From NCBI GenBank assembly GCA_943372215.1, contig CALRXU020000001.1:124001-188000 (forward strand): 64,000 nucleotides of DNA, read 5' to 3'. The notes beneath the pieces are model-generated. The model was not told the origin of the DNA and did no database searches. It worked only from the letters and a program-made list of their open reading frames with translations. The position numbers and the translations under genes were made by a program. The DNA comes from UBA6183 sp943372215. Its GTDB lineage: Bacteria; Bacteroidota; Bacteroidia; UKL13-3. Positions 35,282 to 43,150 of the stretch are shown in pieces. How positions within the stretch are numbered: position 1 is the stretch's first letter; each line of letters opens with the position of its first letter.

Positions 35282-35857
35282 ATGGCAACAACAAATAAAA
35301 GCACACTATCACCAAAGCAACACCATGAATTGTTAAGCACGTTAAAAATACGGTTCGATCAAAACATACATCGCCACAAAGACATTCAATGGGCCGACAT
35401 TGAAACAAAACTCCAAGCCAAAGGTGCTGCCCAAAAACTTTGGTCGTTATATGAAATGGAAAGAACAGGTGGCGAACCCGATGTAATTGGGTATGATAAA
35501 AACAGCAACGAATATGTGTTTTTTGATTGTGCTGCGGAAAGTCCCAAAGAACGCAGGAGCTATTGTTATGACCAAGAGGCACTCCAATCCAGAAAAGAAA
35601 ATAAACCTAAAAACAGTGCTGTTGGTGCTGCACAAGCAATGGGCATTGAGCTGTTAACCGAAGCTGAATACCGCACCTTGCAACAATTTGGAAACTTTGA
35701 TACCAAAACATCAAGCTGGATAAAAACACCAGTAGAAATTAGAAAACTGGGTGGAGCTATTTTTGCCGACTTCCGCTATGGCCATGTTTTTGTTTACCAT
35801 AACGGAGCTGAATCCTATTATGCCTCAAGGGGATTCAGAGGCTCACTGAGGATTTAA
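35282..35857 (+). CDS. DUF4256 domain-containing protein
   Basis: A 191-residue cytoplasmic protein spanning a whole DUF4256 domain. Recognisable features are the N-terminal LKIRFDQNIHRH, the central EMERTGGEPDVIG and DCAAESPKERRS, and the C-terminal GGAIFADFRYGHVFVYHNGAES. The function of the family is not known. It is a single-gene unit. Confidence 0.85.
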   Translation: MATTNKSTLSPKQHHELLSTLKIRFDQNIHRHKDIQWADIETKLQAKGAAQKLWSLYEMERTGGEPDVIGYDKNSNEYVFFDCAAESPKERRSYCYDQEALQSRKENKPKNSAVGAAQAMGIELLTEAEYRTLQQFGNFDTKTSSWIKTPVEIRKLGGAIFADFRYGHVFVYHNGAESYYASRGFRGSLRI

Positions 35858-35982
35858 CCAAAATTTACTATTGGTATCTCTGCAATACCACTTAAGTATT
35901 TTGCAACAATTATTTAAGCAGAAACTGCCATTTTATTGCCCCTAATTTTACTTATCATTGCCCAATAAAATATTGTATCACC

Positions 35983-36633
35983 ATGAATCAAACACGTTTG
36001 GTATTTATCCCTATTTTCATGCTTTTATGCCATATGGCTTTGGCTCAAAAGAACCATGAAAAAATTATTCAACAATTTAAAACAGCAGAAAACGATTCTA
36101 TTTTTATCCGCAACCATTCAAAAATCCCTTATGAGCTTCTAACTGCCTCCAGAGGTACCATTCCATACACTTTTAACAATCTTGACTCTTTGCTTTTTTA
36201 CCATCACCATCTTGGTGATGTTGTAGGCCCCTTTGATGCTGATGATTTGTTGGGATATGTAAAAATTGTTGCAGTGGATAGCTCCATCAGAATGAAAGTG
36301 AGAACCATCTTTTTATCTCCAAATAACAGAGAACCTGACAGCACAGCACTGCTGGCAACTGCTATTTTAGACAGCATTAAAAAAAATGGCAATTTCAATG
36401 AAATGTGTACACGCTATTCAGAAGATGATAACCAAAAGTACGGTTGTGAATTACCTTGGTTTTTTCAAACGGTTATGGTGAATGAATTTGAAGAAGCGGT
36501 TATTGACAAGAAAAAGGATGACGTTTTACTGGTAAAGTCAAGATATGGCAGCCACATTGTTCAAGTAATGGAAAACCCTTTACTGGACCGCTGTAAAATT
36601 GATTATGTGGTACTTTACCTTCGCAAGAAATAA
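35983..36633 (+). CDS. Exported parvulin-like peptidyl-prolyl isomerase
   Basis: A 216-residue protein with a signal peptide (MNQTRLVFIPIFMLLCHMALAQ). Residues 90-200 match the PpiC/parvulin fold: the first strand KVRTIFLSPNN, a helix DSIKKNGNFNEMCTRYSED, and the C-terminal RYGSHIVQVME strand. The active-site region is divergent compared with SurA and PpiC, so chaperone activity without catalysis is possible. Probably assists folding in the periplasm. The next feature is the convergent PurD gene. Confidence 0.72.
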   Translation: MNQTRLVFIPIFMLLCHMALAQKNHEKIIQQFKTAENDSIFIRNHSKIPYELLTASRGTIPYTFNNLDSLLFYHHHLGDVVGPFDADDLLGYVKIVAVDSSIRMKVRTIFLSPNNREPDSTALLATAILDSIKKNGNFNEMCTRYSEDDNQKYGCELPWFFQTVMVNEFEEAVIDKKKDDVLLVKSRYGSHIVQVMENPLLDRCKIDYVVLYLRKK

Positions 36634-36848
36634 TCTTTCGGCCACAAACTGAATTTAGTGCCATATGCCGAGGAGCTTTAACCAATTGGTTCTGATATTG
36701 AAACACCACATGACCAAAATGTACTCAAAAAACCTTTTAATTTGTGGGATATTACTTTACTCACATTAACACCAAATGCAAATTCATCCAATAACTGGTA
36801 AATAAAGCCCTGTTTCTGGGCACTTGTATTGCAATACTTTGGATACGT

Positions 36849-38126
36849 TTATAAAAACTCGTATCCAATATCCTTGCGGTAATATTTGCCTTCGTATTGT
36901 ATTTTTTCAGCGTTGGCAATAGATAACGCAACGGCTTCTTGTATGGAGTTGCCCAATGAGGTAACGGCAATAACTCTGCCTCCGTTGGTAACAACTTCTT
37001 TCGCTTCGTTTGTTTTTGTACCCGCATGAAACACCAGCGATTGGTTCACCTCTTCCAATCCACTAATTGTTTTTCCCTTGGCATAATCTCCAGGGTAACC
37101 CGCAGAAACCAACATCACAGTAGCAGCAGCCTGTTCAGTAATGGTTAGTTCGTAAGCATCTAACTTCCCATTGGCCGTTGCCAACATCAATTCCGCAAAA
37201 TCGCTGGTTATTCTTGGCAATACTGTTTCTGTTTCAGGGTCGCCCATGCGGCTGTTGTATTCAATTACATAAGGTTCGCCATCCATATTCATTAACCCAA
37301 TAAAAATAAATCCGCTGTAATGGATGCCATCCTGCAACAATCCGTTAATGGTAGGTTTGATGATGCGCTCGCTTACTTTTTGCATAAAAGCTTCATCAGC
37401 AAAAGGCACTGGGCTTACCGCTCCCATCCCTCCAGTGTTTAAGCCTGTGTCTCCCTCCCCTATTCTTTTATAATCCTTAGCACTTGGCAGTACCTTGTAA
37501 TTTTTCCCATCAGTTACCACAAATACAGATAGTTCAATGCCTTTTAAAAATTGTTCCACCACTACTTTGTTCCCTGCTTGACCAAACTTTTGTTCCTTAA
37601 TCATAGCGTTCAGCTCCAAAACAGCATCTTCATGGGTTTCACAAATTAATACGCCTTTGCCTGCGGCCAAACCATCTGCTTTTAGCACCACTGGCAAGGT
37701 GTGTGCCTTCACATAATCTATTCCAGCATGAATGGTTTCGAAAGTAAACGTTTCGTAAGCAGCCGTAGGTATGGCATGCCTTTTCATAAATGCCTTGCTC
37801 CAATCTTTACTGCCTTCCATTTGCGCACCATCTTCAGCAGGGCCAACAAAAGGAATGGTCATTAATCGGCTATCAGCCATAAAAAAATTACGCAGCCCCT
37901 TTACCAGCGGCTCTTCAGGGCCAACAATTACCAATTCAATTTGATGGTCAATACAATATTTACCCACCAAAGCAAAATCAAGCGGGTTAAGAGGTACATT
38001 TACACCCACAGTGGCTGTTCCAGCATTACCTGGCATGATATACAGGTTGTTACAAAGCGGACTTTTTTTAAGTTGATGCGCAAAAGCATGTTCGCGCCCT
38101 CCGGAACCAATAACAAGAATATTCAT
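36849..38126 (-). CDS. purD: Phosphoribosylamine-glycine ligase
   Basis: Second step of purine synthesis: joins glycine to phosphoribosylamine with ATP. A 425-residue ATP-grasp enzyme of exact family length: N-terminal MNILVIGSGGREHAFA, LVIVGPEEPLVKGL, KADGLAAGKGV (ATP-binding lysine), and the metal site EYNSRMGDPETE near residue 290. It is divergent from the methyltransferase gene at 38196. Confidence 0.96.
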   Translation of the reverse strand: MNILVIGSGGREHAFAHQLKKSPLCNNLYIMPGNAGTATVGVNVPLNPLDFALVGKYCIDHQIELVIVGPEEPLVKGLRNFFMADSRLMTIPFVGPAEDGAQMEGSKDWSKAFMKRHAIPTAAYETFTFETIHAGIDYVKAHTLPVVLKADGLAAGKGVLICETHEDAVLELNAMIKEQKFGQAGNKVVVEQFLKGIELSVFVVTDGKNYKVLPSAKDYKRIGEGDTGLNTGGMGAVSPVPFADEAFMQKVSERIIKPTINGLLQDGIHYSGFIFIGLMNMDGEPYVIEYNSRMGDPETETVLPRITSDFAELMLATANGKLDAYELTITEQAAATVMLVSAGYPGDYAKGKTISGLEEVNQSLVFHAGTKTNEAKEVVTNGGRVIAVTSLGNSIQEAVALSIANAEKIQYEGKYYRKDIGYEFL

Positions 38127-38174
38127 ATTACAAGCAAATAAGTGGGCGAATATAATACCTAAGTAGATTTAGGC

Positions 38175-38182
38175 TACATTTG
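38175..38182 (+). promoter_or_regulatory. -7 box before the THUMP methyltransferase gene
   Basis: TACATTTG matches TAnnTTTG. Predicted transcription start near 38188 would leave only about 8 nt before ATG 38196 and about 38 nt before ATG 38226. Confidence 0.45.
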
Positions 38183-38195
38183 TTGTCTATTATTT

Positions 38196-39392
38196 ATGTA
38201 TTCATTTTCGCAACAAACATTTAACATGGTGGCCACCACCCAACAATACCTGGAACCAATACTGGTGCAGGAATTGCAAAAACTGGGAGCTACTGATGTG
38301 TTAAAACACAACCGTGCGGTAAGTTTTAACGGGGATTTAAGCGTAATGTACAAGGCCAACCTATGTACACGTACCGCATTAAAAATATTGGTTCCCTTTA
38401 CCAAATTCAGGGCTCGTAACGAGCGGGATTTGTATGAAGAACTGAGGCGCATTGACTGGGAAAATTATTTAGATGTTGATGGTACTTTGGCGGTACACAC
38501 CAGTTTAAGTACCGATTATTTTAACCACTCGCAATTTGTTTCCCAAAAAACCAAGGATGCCATTGTGGATCGGTTTAGGGATAAGTTTAACCGTAGGCCC
38601 AGCGTGGATATTGTAAATCCACAACTGAGTATTGCAGTGCATATTGTGCGTGATGAGGTGAGCATTTCTTTTGACAGTTCAGCCGAAAGCTTGCACCGCA
38701 GAGGGTATCGCACAGAACAAACTTTAGCTCCCATTAATGAGGTAACTGCCGCTGGAATGGTAATGCTTACTGAGTGGGATGGGAAAGGGGCTTTTGTTGA
38801 CCCCATGTGCGGCAGCGGTACTATTTTAATTGAAGCCGCTTTGTATGCCAAAAACATAGCACCCGGTTTGTTTAAAAAACACTTTGGGTTTATGCACTGG
38901 AAAAACTTTGATAAAAAATTGTGGCAAACATTGGTTGATGAAGCCAAGGCTGCCATTCAGGAAACGGATACCATTTTTATGGGCAGCGATAAAACTTTTA
39001 AAGCCATAGAAATTGCCCGTGCAAATGCCACCCGCGCAGGTTTGGATGAAGACATCCGTTTAAGCAATAAACGTTTTGAGGAAGTGAAACCACCGCAAGG
39101 TGTTGCAGGTTTGGTGGTGATGAACCCGCCTTATGGAGAACGTTTGCCCATAGAAGAAATTGGCCCGTTTTACAAACAAATAGGAGACAAATTAAAACAG
39201 GATTTTGATGGGTACACCGCATGGATTATTTCTTCTAATGTAGACGCCTTAAAAAAAGTGGGGCTTGCGGCCAGCCAACGTTTAAGTTTATTTAACGGAC
39301 CATTACCCTGCAAATATTATAAATTTGAATTGTACAAGGGCTCAAGAAGAAAACCAGAAAAAGAACAAACAGAAAAAGAACAACCTGAATAA
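38196..39392 (+). CDS. THUMP-domain class I SAM-dependent RNA methyltransferase (RlmL/YpsC-like)
   Basis: A 398-residue enzyme with an N-terminal THUMP domain (RNA binding) and a C-terminal Rossmann-fold methyltransferase: SAM motif DPMCGSGTILIEAAL (about residue 205) and the catalytic motif NPPYGERL (about 309). Family members make N2-methylguanosine in 23S rRNA. ATG 38196 fits the family start; the second ATG at 38226 is favoured by promoter position, so the start is open. A Lys/Glu-rich tail (EKEQTEKEQPE) closes the protein. It may be in an operon with the START and GNAT genes. Confidence 0.88.
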   Translation: MYSFSQQTFNMVATTQQYLEPILVQELQKLGATDVLKHNRAVSFNGDLSVMYKANLCTRTALKILVPFTKFRARNERDLYEELRRIDWENYLDVDGTLAVHTSLSTDYFNHSQFVSQKTKDAIVDRFRDKFNRRPSVDIVNPQLSIAVHIVRDEVSISFDSSAESLHRRGYRTEQTLAPINEVTAAGMVMLTEWDGKGAFVDPMCGSGTILIEAALYAKNIAPGLFKKHFGFMHWKNFDKKLWQTLVDEAKAAIQETDTIFMGSDKTFKAIEIARANATRAGLDEDIRLSNKRFEEVKPPQGVAGLVVMNPPYGERLPIEEIGPFYKQIGDKLKQDFDGYTAWIISSNVDALKKVGLAASQRLSLFNGPLPCKYYKFELYKGSRRKPEKEQTEKEQPE

Positions 39393-39397
39393 ACCGA

Positions 39398-40009
39398 ATG
39401 AAGCGCATTGCAATACTGCTAATTTGCTTGATGCATTTAGGTGCATCTGACCCGATAAAATGGGAGTTGGTAAAAAAGGGACAAGGCATACTTGTCTACT
39501 CAGCCAAAGTGCCTGAATATCCCGTAAAAAGTGTTAGAGCAGAACTCCAAATTGACGCTAAAGTATCCGATGTTGTTGCAACAATTATGAATGTGGGGAG
39601 CTACCAACATTGGGTATACCATTGTAAAAAAAGTACGATACTTCAAAAAATATCACCAAACGAGGTGATCTATCATCATATTACTGACGCACCTTGGCCC
39701 GTAAGCGACAGAGACCAGGTTTCGCATTTTAAACTTACCCCAAAAACTGATGGTACTGTTTTTATTAACTCCCATACGGTAAATGACGTGCTCCCTGAAC
39801 AAGCCGGTCTTGTGCGCGTAAAAAATGCCAAAGCACAATGGAAGTTTATACCTATAAGTAATAATAAAGTGAAAGCCGAATACGAATTATTTTTCGACCC
39901 CGCAGGAGATGTACCTGCATGGGTAATCAATGCCTTTATTGCAAACGGCCCTTTTGAAAGCATGGTGAAGTTGAGGGAAAGGGTGAAGCTAGAATCGAAT
40001 AAAAATTAA
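39398..40009 (+). CDS. Exported START/SRPBCC-domain protein
   Basis: A 203-residue protein with a short signal peptide (MKRIAILLICLMHLGA). The rest is one START-like lipid-binding domain: KKGQGILVYSAKV, NVGSYQHWVYHCK, DAPWPVSDRDQV and the C-terminal long helix. The motif WPVSDRD is highly typical of the START family. It begins 5 bp after the methyltransferase gene. Ligand unknown. Confidence 0.82.
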   Translation: MKRIAILLICLMHLGASDPIKWELVKKGQGILVYSAKVPEYPVKSVRAELQIDAKVSDVVATIMNVGSYQHWVYHCKKSTILQKISPNEVIYHHITDAPWPVSDRDQVSHFKLTPKTDGTVFINSHTVNDVLPEQAGLVRVKNAKAQWKFIPISNNKVKAEYELFFDPAGDVPAWVINAFIANGPFESMVKLRERVKLESNKN

Positions 40010-40028
40010 CCATTTAATATCAATAAAT

Positions 40029-40568
40029 ATGTCATTCAATAACACCCTATTAAAAACCGAGCGCTTAATATTACGCCCCATTGCCCATAAAGATTCCGCG
40101 CAATTGTTTGCCATTAGAAAAGACCCTGAGGTGATGCGTTATATTCCGAGACCATTGGCTGTTACCATAGAAGATGCACATGCCATGATTGACCGAATGC
40201 TAAAAGGCATTGAAGATAAAATCAGCTTAAATTGGACCATTACCTTAGGTGATGCCGATGAGTTTATTGGCTATATTGGTTATTTTAGGATGAATTTGGA
40301 AAACCACCGTGCTGAAATAGGTTACATCACGCACCCTGATTATCAAGGTAAGGGATACACCAAAGAAGCATTAAAAGCAGCAACGGATTACGGATTTAAT
40401 GAAATGGGATTGCACACCATAGAGGCCGTTACAGCCCCTGAAAATACTGCTTCCCAGCAATTGCTGTTAAAAAGTGGATTTATTAAAGAAGCTCACTTTA
40501 GGGAGAATGTATTCTTTGAAAACCGTTACTTGGATTCGGTGCATTACACGTTGTTTAAGCAGGATTAA
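40029..40568 (+). CDS. GNAT family N-acetyltransferase (RimJ/RimL type)
   Basis: A 179-residue acetyltransferase with the N-terminal TERLILRPI, and the acetyl-CoA loop PDYQGKGYTKEALKA (about residues 100-114), then NTASQQLLLKSGF. The RimJ/RimL group acetylates protein N-termini or small molecules; the substrate cannot be predicted. It lies 19 bp after the START gene. Confidence 0.87.
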   Translation: MSFNNTLLKTERLILRPIAHKDSAQLFAIRKDPEVMRYIPRPLAVTIEDAHAMIDRMLKGIEDKISLNWTITLGDADEFIGYIGYFRMNLENHRAEIGYITHPDYQGKGYTKEALKAATDYGFNEMGLHTIEAVTAPENTASQQLLLKSGFIKEAHFRENVFFENRYLDSVHYTLFKQD

Positions 40569-40580
40569 TTATAATCACTG

Positions 40581-40985
40581 TTATTCAACAGCCTTTCTCA
40601 TTGTTTTCACATCAGCTCTTTTCTTTTTACTTTGAAGGCGCTTTTCAATGGCAGCTTTGCTCACTTTGGTTGGTTTTCTCTTTTTAGCCACTACAAAGCA
40701 CTTGTTTAATGCCTGATACATTTTTTTTATGGCAATGGTTTTATTGGCCAGTTGGGTGCGCTCTGCCTGAGCTACCATTTGCAATACACCTTCTTGGGTA
40801 AGTTTACCCGCAAGCTTGTCCAAAATCAATTCCTTTTCATCTTGCGTAAGCAATTGCGATAACTGCACGTTAAACTCTACCTGCACCTTGGTGGATACTT
40901 TATTGACGTTTTGCCCGCCTTTCCCTCCGCTTCGGCTAGTTTTAAATACAAATTCTTTGAGTAAAAAAGGCGGTGTGAAATGCAT
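40581..40985 (-). CDS. arfB: Alternative ribosome-rescue factor ArfB (peptidyl-tRNA hydrolase)
   Basis: Frees ribosomes stalled at mRNA ends by hydrolysing peptidyl-tRNA. The GGQ motif lies in SRSGGKGGQNVNKVST (about residues 17-32), with the basic C-terminal tail (KKRKPTKVSKAAIEKRLQSKKK) that enters the mRNA channel. 134 residues is normal. Convergent to the GNAT gene. Confidence 0.93.
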   Translation of the reverse strand: MHFTPPFLLKEFVFKTSRSGGKGGQNVNKVSTKVQVEFNVQLSQLLTQDEKELILDKLAGKLTQEGVLQMVAQAERTQLANKTIAIKKMYQALNKCFVVAKKRKPTKVSKAAIEKRLQSKKKRADVKTMRKAVE

Positions 40986-41089
40986 ATATCAGTTTTAAAG
41001 CTGCTGGTTTTCAGCAATGCAAAATTATTTTAATTATTATAAATCCAAGCCATTACTTCTTTACGTAGATATGACAAACAGCAATAAAA

Positions 41090-41524
41090 ATGACAGCCAA
41101 AAAAATCATACTGAGATCACTTATAGCAATAGTCGGGGTACTATTTATCGGATTCGGGGTATTGGTGATACATATTTATCAGGTTACACATAAACCGAAA
41201 TCTGACTATGACAAGAGACAAATGGCACGCATTGATTTTTTAGAGCCTATTAATGCTAGTCAGGCGGCTGAAATACAATCATTCACCAAAAACCTGCCTG
41301 GGGTAGATCACACTTTTTTTAATGCGCAAAATGGCATTTTAGTGTACTCATTTATTAATGATGAGCAAACATCTTTAAACGTGTTTAACCAACTTATTAA
41401 ACATTTGCCTTTTAAAGCAAAGCCCTATACCGTTTCAGCAGAAGACCTTACCCAAGGATGCCCTGCCATTGGAAACAAGAACACTTTGCGTTACAAACTC
41501 TCCAACTTTATTGCACAATTGTAA
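41090..41524 (+). CDS. Membrane-anchored protein of unknown function
   Basis: A 144-residue protein with one N-terminal membrane helix (ILRSLIAIVGVLFIGFGVLVIHIYQ) and a soluble domain of about 110 residues. The domain has a betaalphabeta arrangement (SQAAEIQSFTKNLPGV, TFFNAQNGILVYSF, INDEQTSLNVFNQLI) like metal-binding (HMA-like) folds but without the CxxC pair. It lies 20 bp before the globin lipoprotein gene and is probably co-transcribed with it, so it may help that protein. Confidence 0.6.
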   Translation: MTAKKIILRSLIAIVGVLFIGFGVLVIHIYQVTHKPKSDYDKRQMARIDFLEPINASQAAEIQSFTKNLPGVDHTFFNAQNGILVYSFINDEQTSLNVFNQLIKHLPFKAKPYTVSAEDLTQGCPAIGNKNTLRYKLSNFIAQL

Positions 41525-41544
41525 ACAACCACAACAAAAAACAT

Positions 41545-42132
41545 ATGAAAAAACAATTATTTACTGTAGCCTTTATTTTATTAGGCACCACTGCTGTTAT
41601 CACTTCATGTAAGGATGATGACAAAGAAACCGAAACACCAACCCCTACCCCAACAGCTACCTTGTATGAGCGTGTTGGTGGCACCACCATGGTAGCTGAC
41701 CCTAAAAATCCCTCACAAATGATTGAAAAAGGTCGTTTAACCTTACGTGCTGTAGTTGACAGTTCTATTTTTGTAATTGCTGCTGATACCCAGTTGCAGA
41801 AATATTTCCCAGTACTATTTGCAGAATTGGGCGCGAACAATACCACTGGCTTGGCAGCATTGAGCAAGGGCCTGACTGATTTTTTCTGCTCGGCAACTGG
41901 CGCTAAAAATGCGGCCTATGCTTACACAGGAAGAAGCATGAAAGACGCACATGACCCTGCAAAAAATAACCGCATGGGTTTAAAAGCCAACTCTGCTGAC
42001 TTTGACAAATTTGTTGGCGATATTGGTGTTGGATTGGCTCAAAATGGCGTAACCTCTGCTAACAGCAAAGCTTTAGTTGATGATTTGGTTGCTCTACTTT
42101 ACACCACCAAAGGCGATATCGTACAACGTTAG
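41545..42132 (+). CDS. Lipoprotein with a truncated-haemoglobin-like domain
   Basis: A 195-residue protein. ATG 41545 starts a lipoprotein signal (MKKQLFTVAFILLGTTAVITSC, Cys22), then a linker rich in Thr/Pro. From residue 38 the sequence follows group I truncated haemoglobins: TLYERVGGTTMV, a long B-E region, FFCSATGAKNAAYAYTGRSM, the proximal His in KDAHDP, and FDKFVGDIGVGL. An earlier frame from 41458 is not used since it destroys the signal peptide. Export of a globin-like domain to the envelope is unusual; heme binding is inferred. Confidence 0.78.
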   Translation: MKKQLFTVAFILLGTTAVITSCKDDDKETETPTPTPTATLYERVGGTTMVADPKNPSQMIEKGRLTLRAVVDSSIFVIAADTQLQKYFPVLFAELGANNTTGLAALSKGLTDFFCSATGAKNAAYAYTGRSMKDAHDPAKNNRMGLKANSADFDKFVGDIGVGLAQNGVTSANSKALVDDLVALLYTTKGDIVQR

Positions 42133-42160
42133 TACAAACAAATCTCATTACTCTTTTCAA

Positions 42161-42191
42161 CAATGCCTAGCTTTAATAAAGCTGGGCATTG
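42161..42191. terminator. Bidirectional terminator between globin and cyclophilin genes
   Basis: CAATGCCTAGCTTT (42161-42174) pairs with AAAGCTGGGCATTG (42178-42191) with one mismatch, in the gap between two convergent genes. T-rich sequence follows on the plus strand. Confidence 0.75.
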
Positions 42192-42851
42192 TTAATTTGG
42201 CTGAAAATTAAATTCCGTTCTGATTTGTGCCCGTGTTTTTTCAATCACGTTTACATCCATTTTAATATCCGTTAATGGACGATCGGCTGAATTCTTTGGC
42301 TGTACTACAATACCATCTACTACTTCAATACCCTTAAGTATTTTTCCAAATACGGTGTACTCCCCATTTAAGGATTGTGTTCCAGAAGTGGAGTGACAAA
42401 TGTAAAACTGAGAACCGCTGGATGCTTTGGTGGGATTTTGGGCGTTGCCTAAACGGGCAGCAGCCACTTCGCCACGGGCATGTTTTAGTTTTGATGCATT
42501 GATTTCAGCAGGAATGGTATAACCTGGCCCTCCTTGCCCATCATTGTTCGGATTGGCATCTTTTGAATTGGGGTCTCCACCTTGAATCATAAACCCGCTG
42601 ATGATGCGGTGAAACGTGGTGAAATCAAAATATCCTGAATCAGCTAGTTTTAAAAAGTTAGCCCTATGCAATGGTGTTTCTTTATACAACCACATATACA
42701 TAGTACCAAAGGCTGTTTTAATTTCAATAATATTTTCAACGGTATCTGTTTGGGCAGGTTGCTGCGGCAAGGGCTGTTCTTCATCTTTCTCATCCTTGCA
42801 GGAAGCCAATAACAATGTGCTACAAATAACCAGGTAAAATAGTTGTTTCAT
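42192..42851 (-). CDS. Cyclophilin-type peptidyl-prolyl isomerase lipoprotein
   Basis: A 219-residue lipoprotein (LLLASCKDE, Cys18). The cyclophilin domain includes FHRIISGFMIQGGDP (catalytic Arg) near residue 82, GSQFYICHS, LNGEYTVFGKI. An isomerase anchored in the envelope that helps fold proline-containing proteins. Confidence 0.92.
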   Translation of the reverse strand: MKQLFYLVICSTLLLASCKDEKDEEQPLPQQPAQTDTVENIIEIKTAFGTMYMWLYKETPLHRANFLKLADSGYFDFTTFHRIISGFMIQGGDPNSKDANPNNDGQGGPGYTIPAEINASKLKHARGEVAAARLGNAQNPTKASSGSQFYICHSTSGTQSLNGEYTVFGKILKGIEVVDGIVVQPKNSADRPLTDIKMDVNVIEKTRAQIRTEFNFQPN

Positions 42852-43082
42852 AATGTTGGGTGATTAAATCCGTTTTTTTGTAAGGTCAAGATACTACTTC
42901 TTGTTTTAATTCCAATACCATTTAAACCATGTAAGCACAACTATTGCGTGAACAGATGAGACACACGGACGACATTCTACATGTAGAACTGACTATGCTC
43001 ATGAGCGGAAGGTTGAATTTTGCTTGTGAAAACTTGGCGTTTAAGCTCACGGACTGCAGGTCTGCTAGAGCGGATTAACTTC

Positions 43083-43120
43083 AAAAAAAATCCTCCATGG
43101 TTTTTACACCACAGAGGACT
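43083..43120 (-). terminator. Terminator of the clpB gene
   Basis: On the minus strand AGTCCTCTGTGG (43120-43109) pairs with CCATGGAGGA (43100-43091), then TTTTTTTT (43090-43083). It starts about 30 bp after the clpB stop. The rest of the gap 42852-43082 shows no gene. Confidence 0.75.
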
Positions 43121-43150
43121 TTAACCTTAATCTATTTACTCTTACTAAGC

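Noticed and set aside
35036..35582. Two minus-strand open frames overlapping the DUF4256 gene and its upstream gap
   Set aside because: They are shadows of the plus-strand DUF4256 gene or lie in a gap without coding features.
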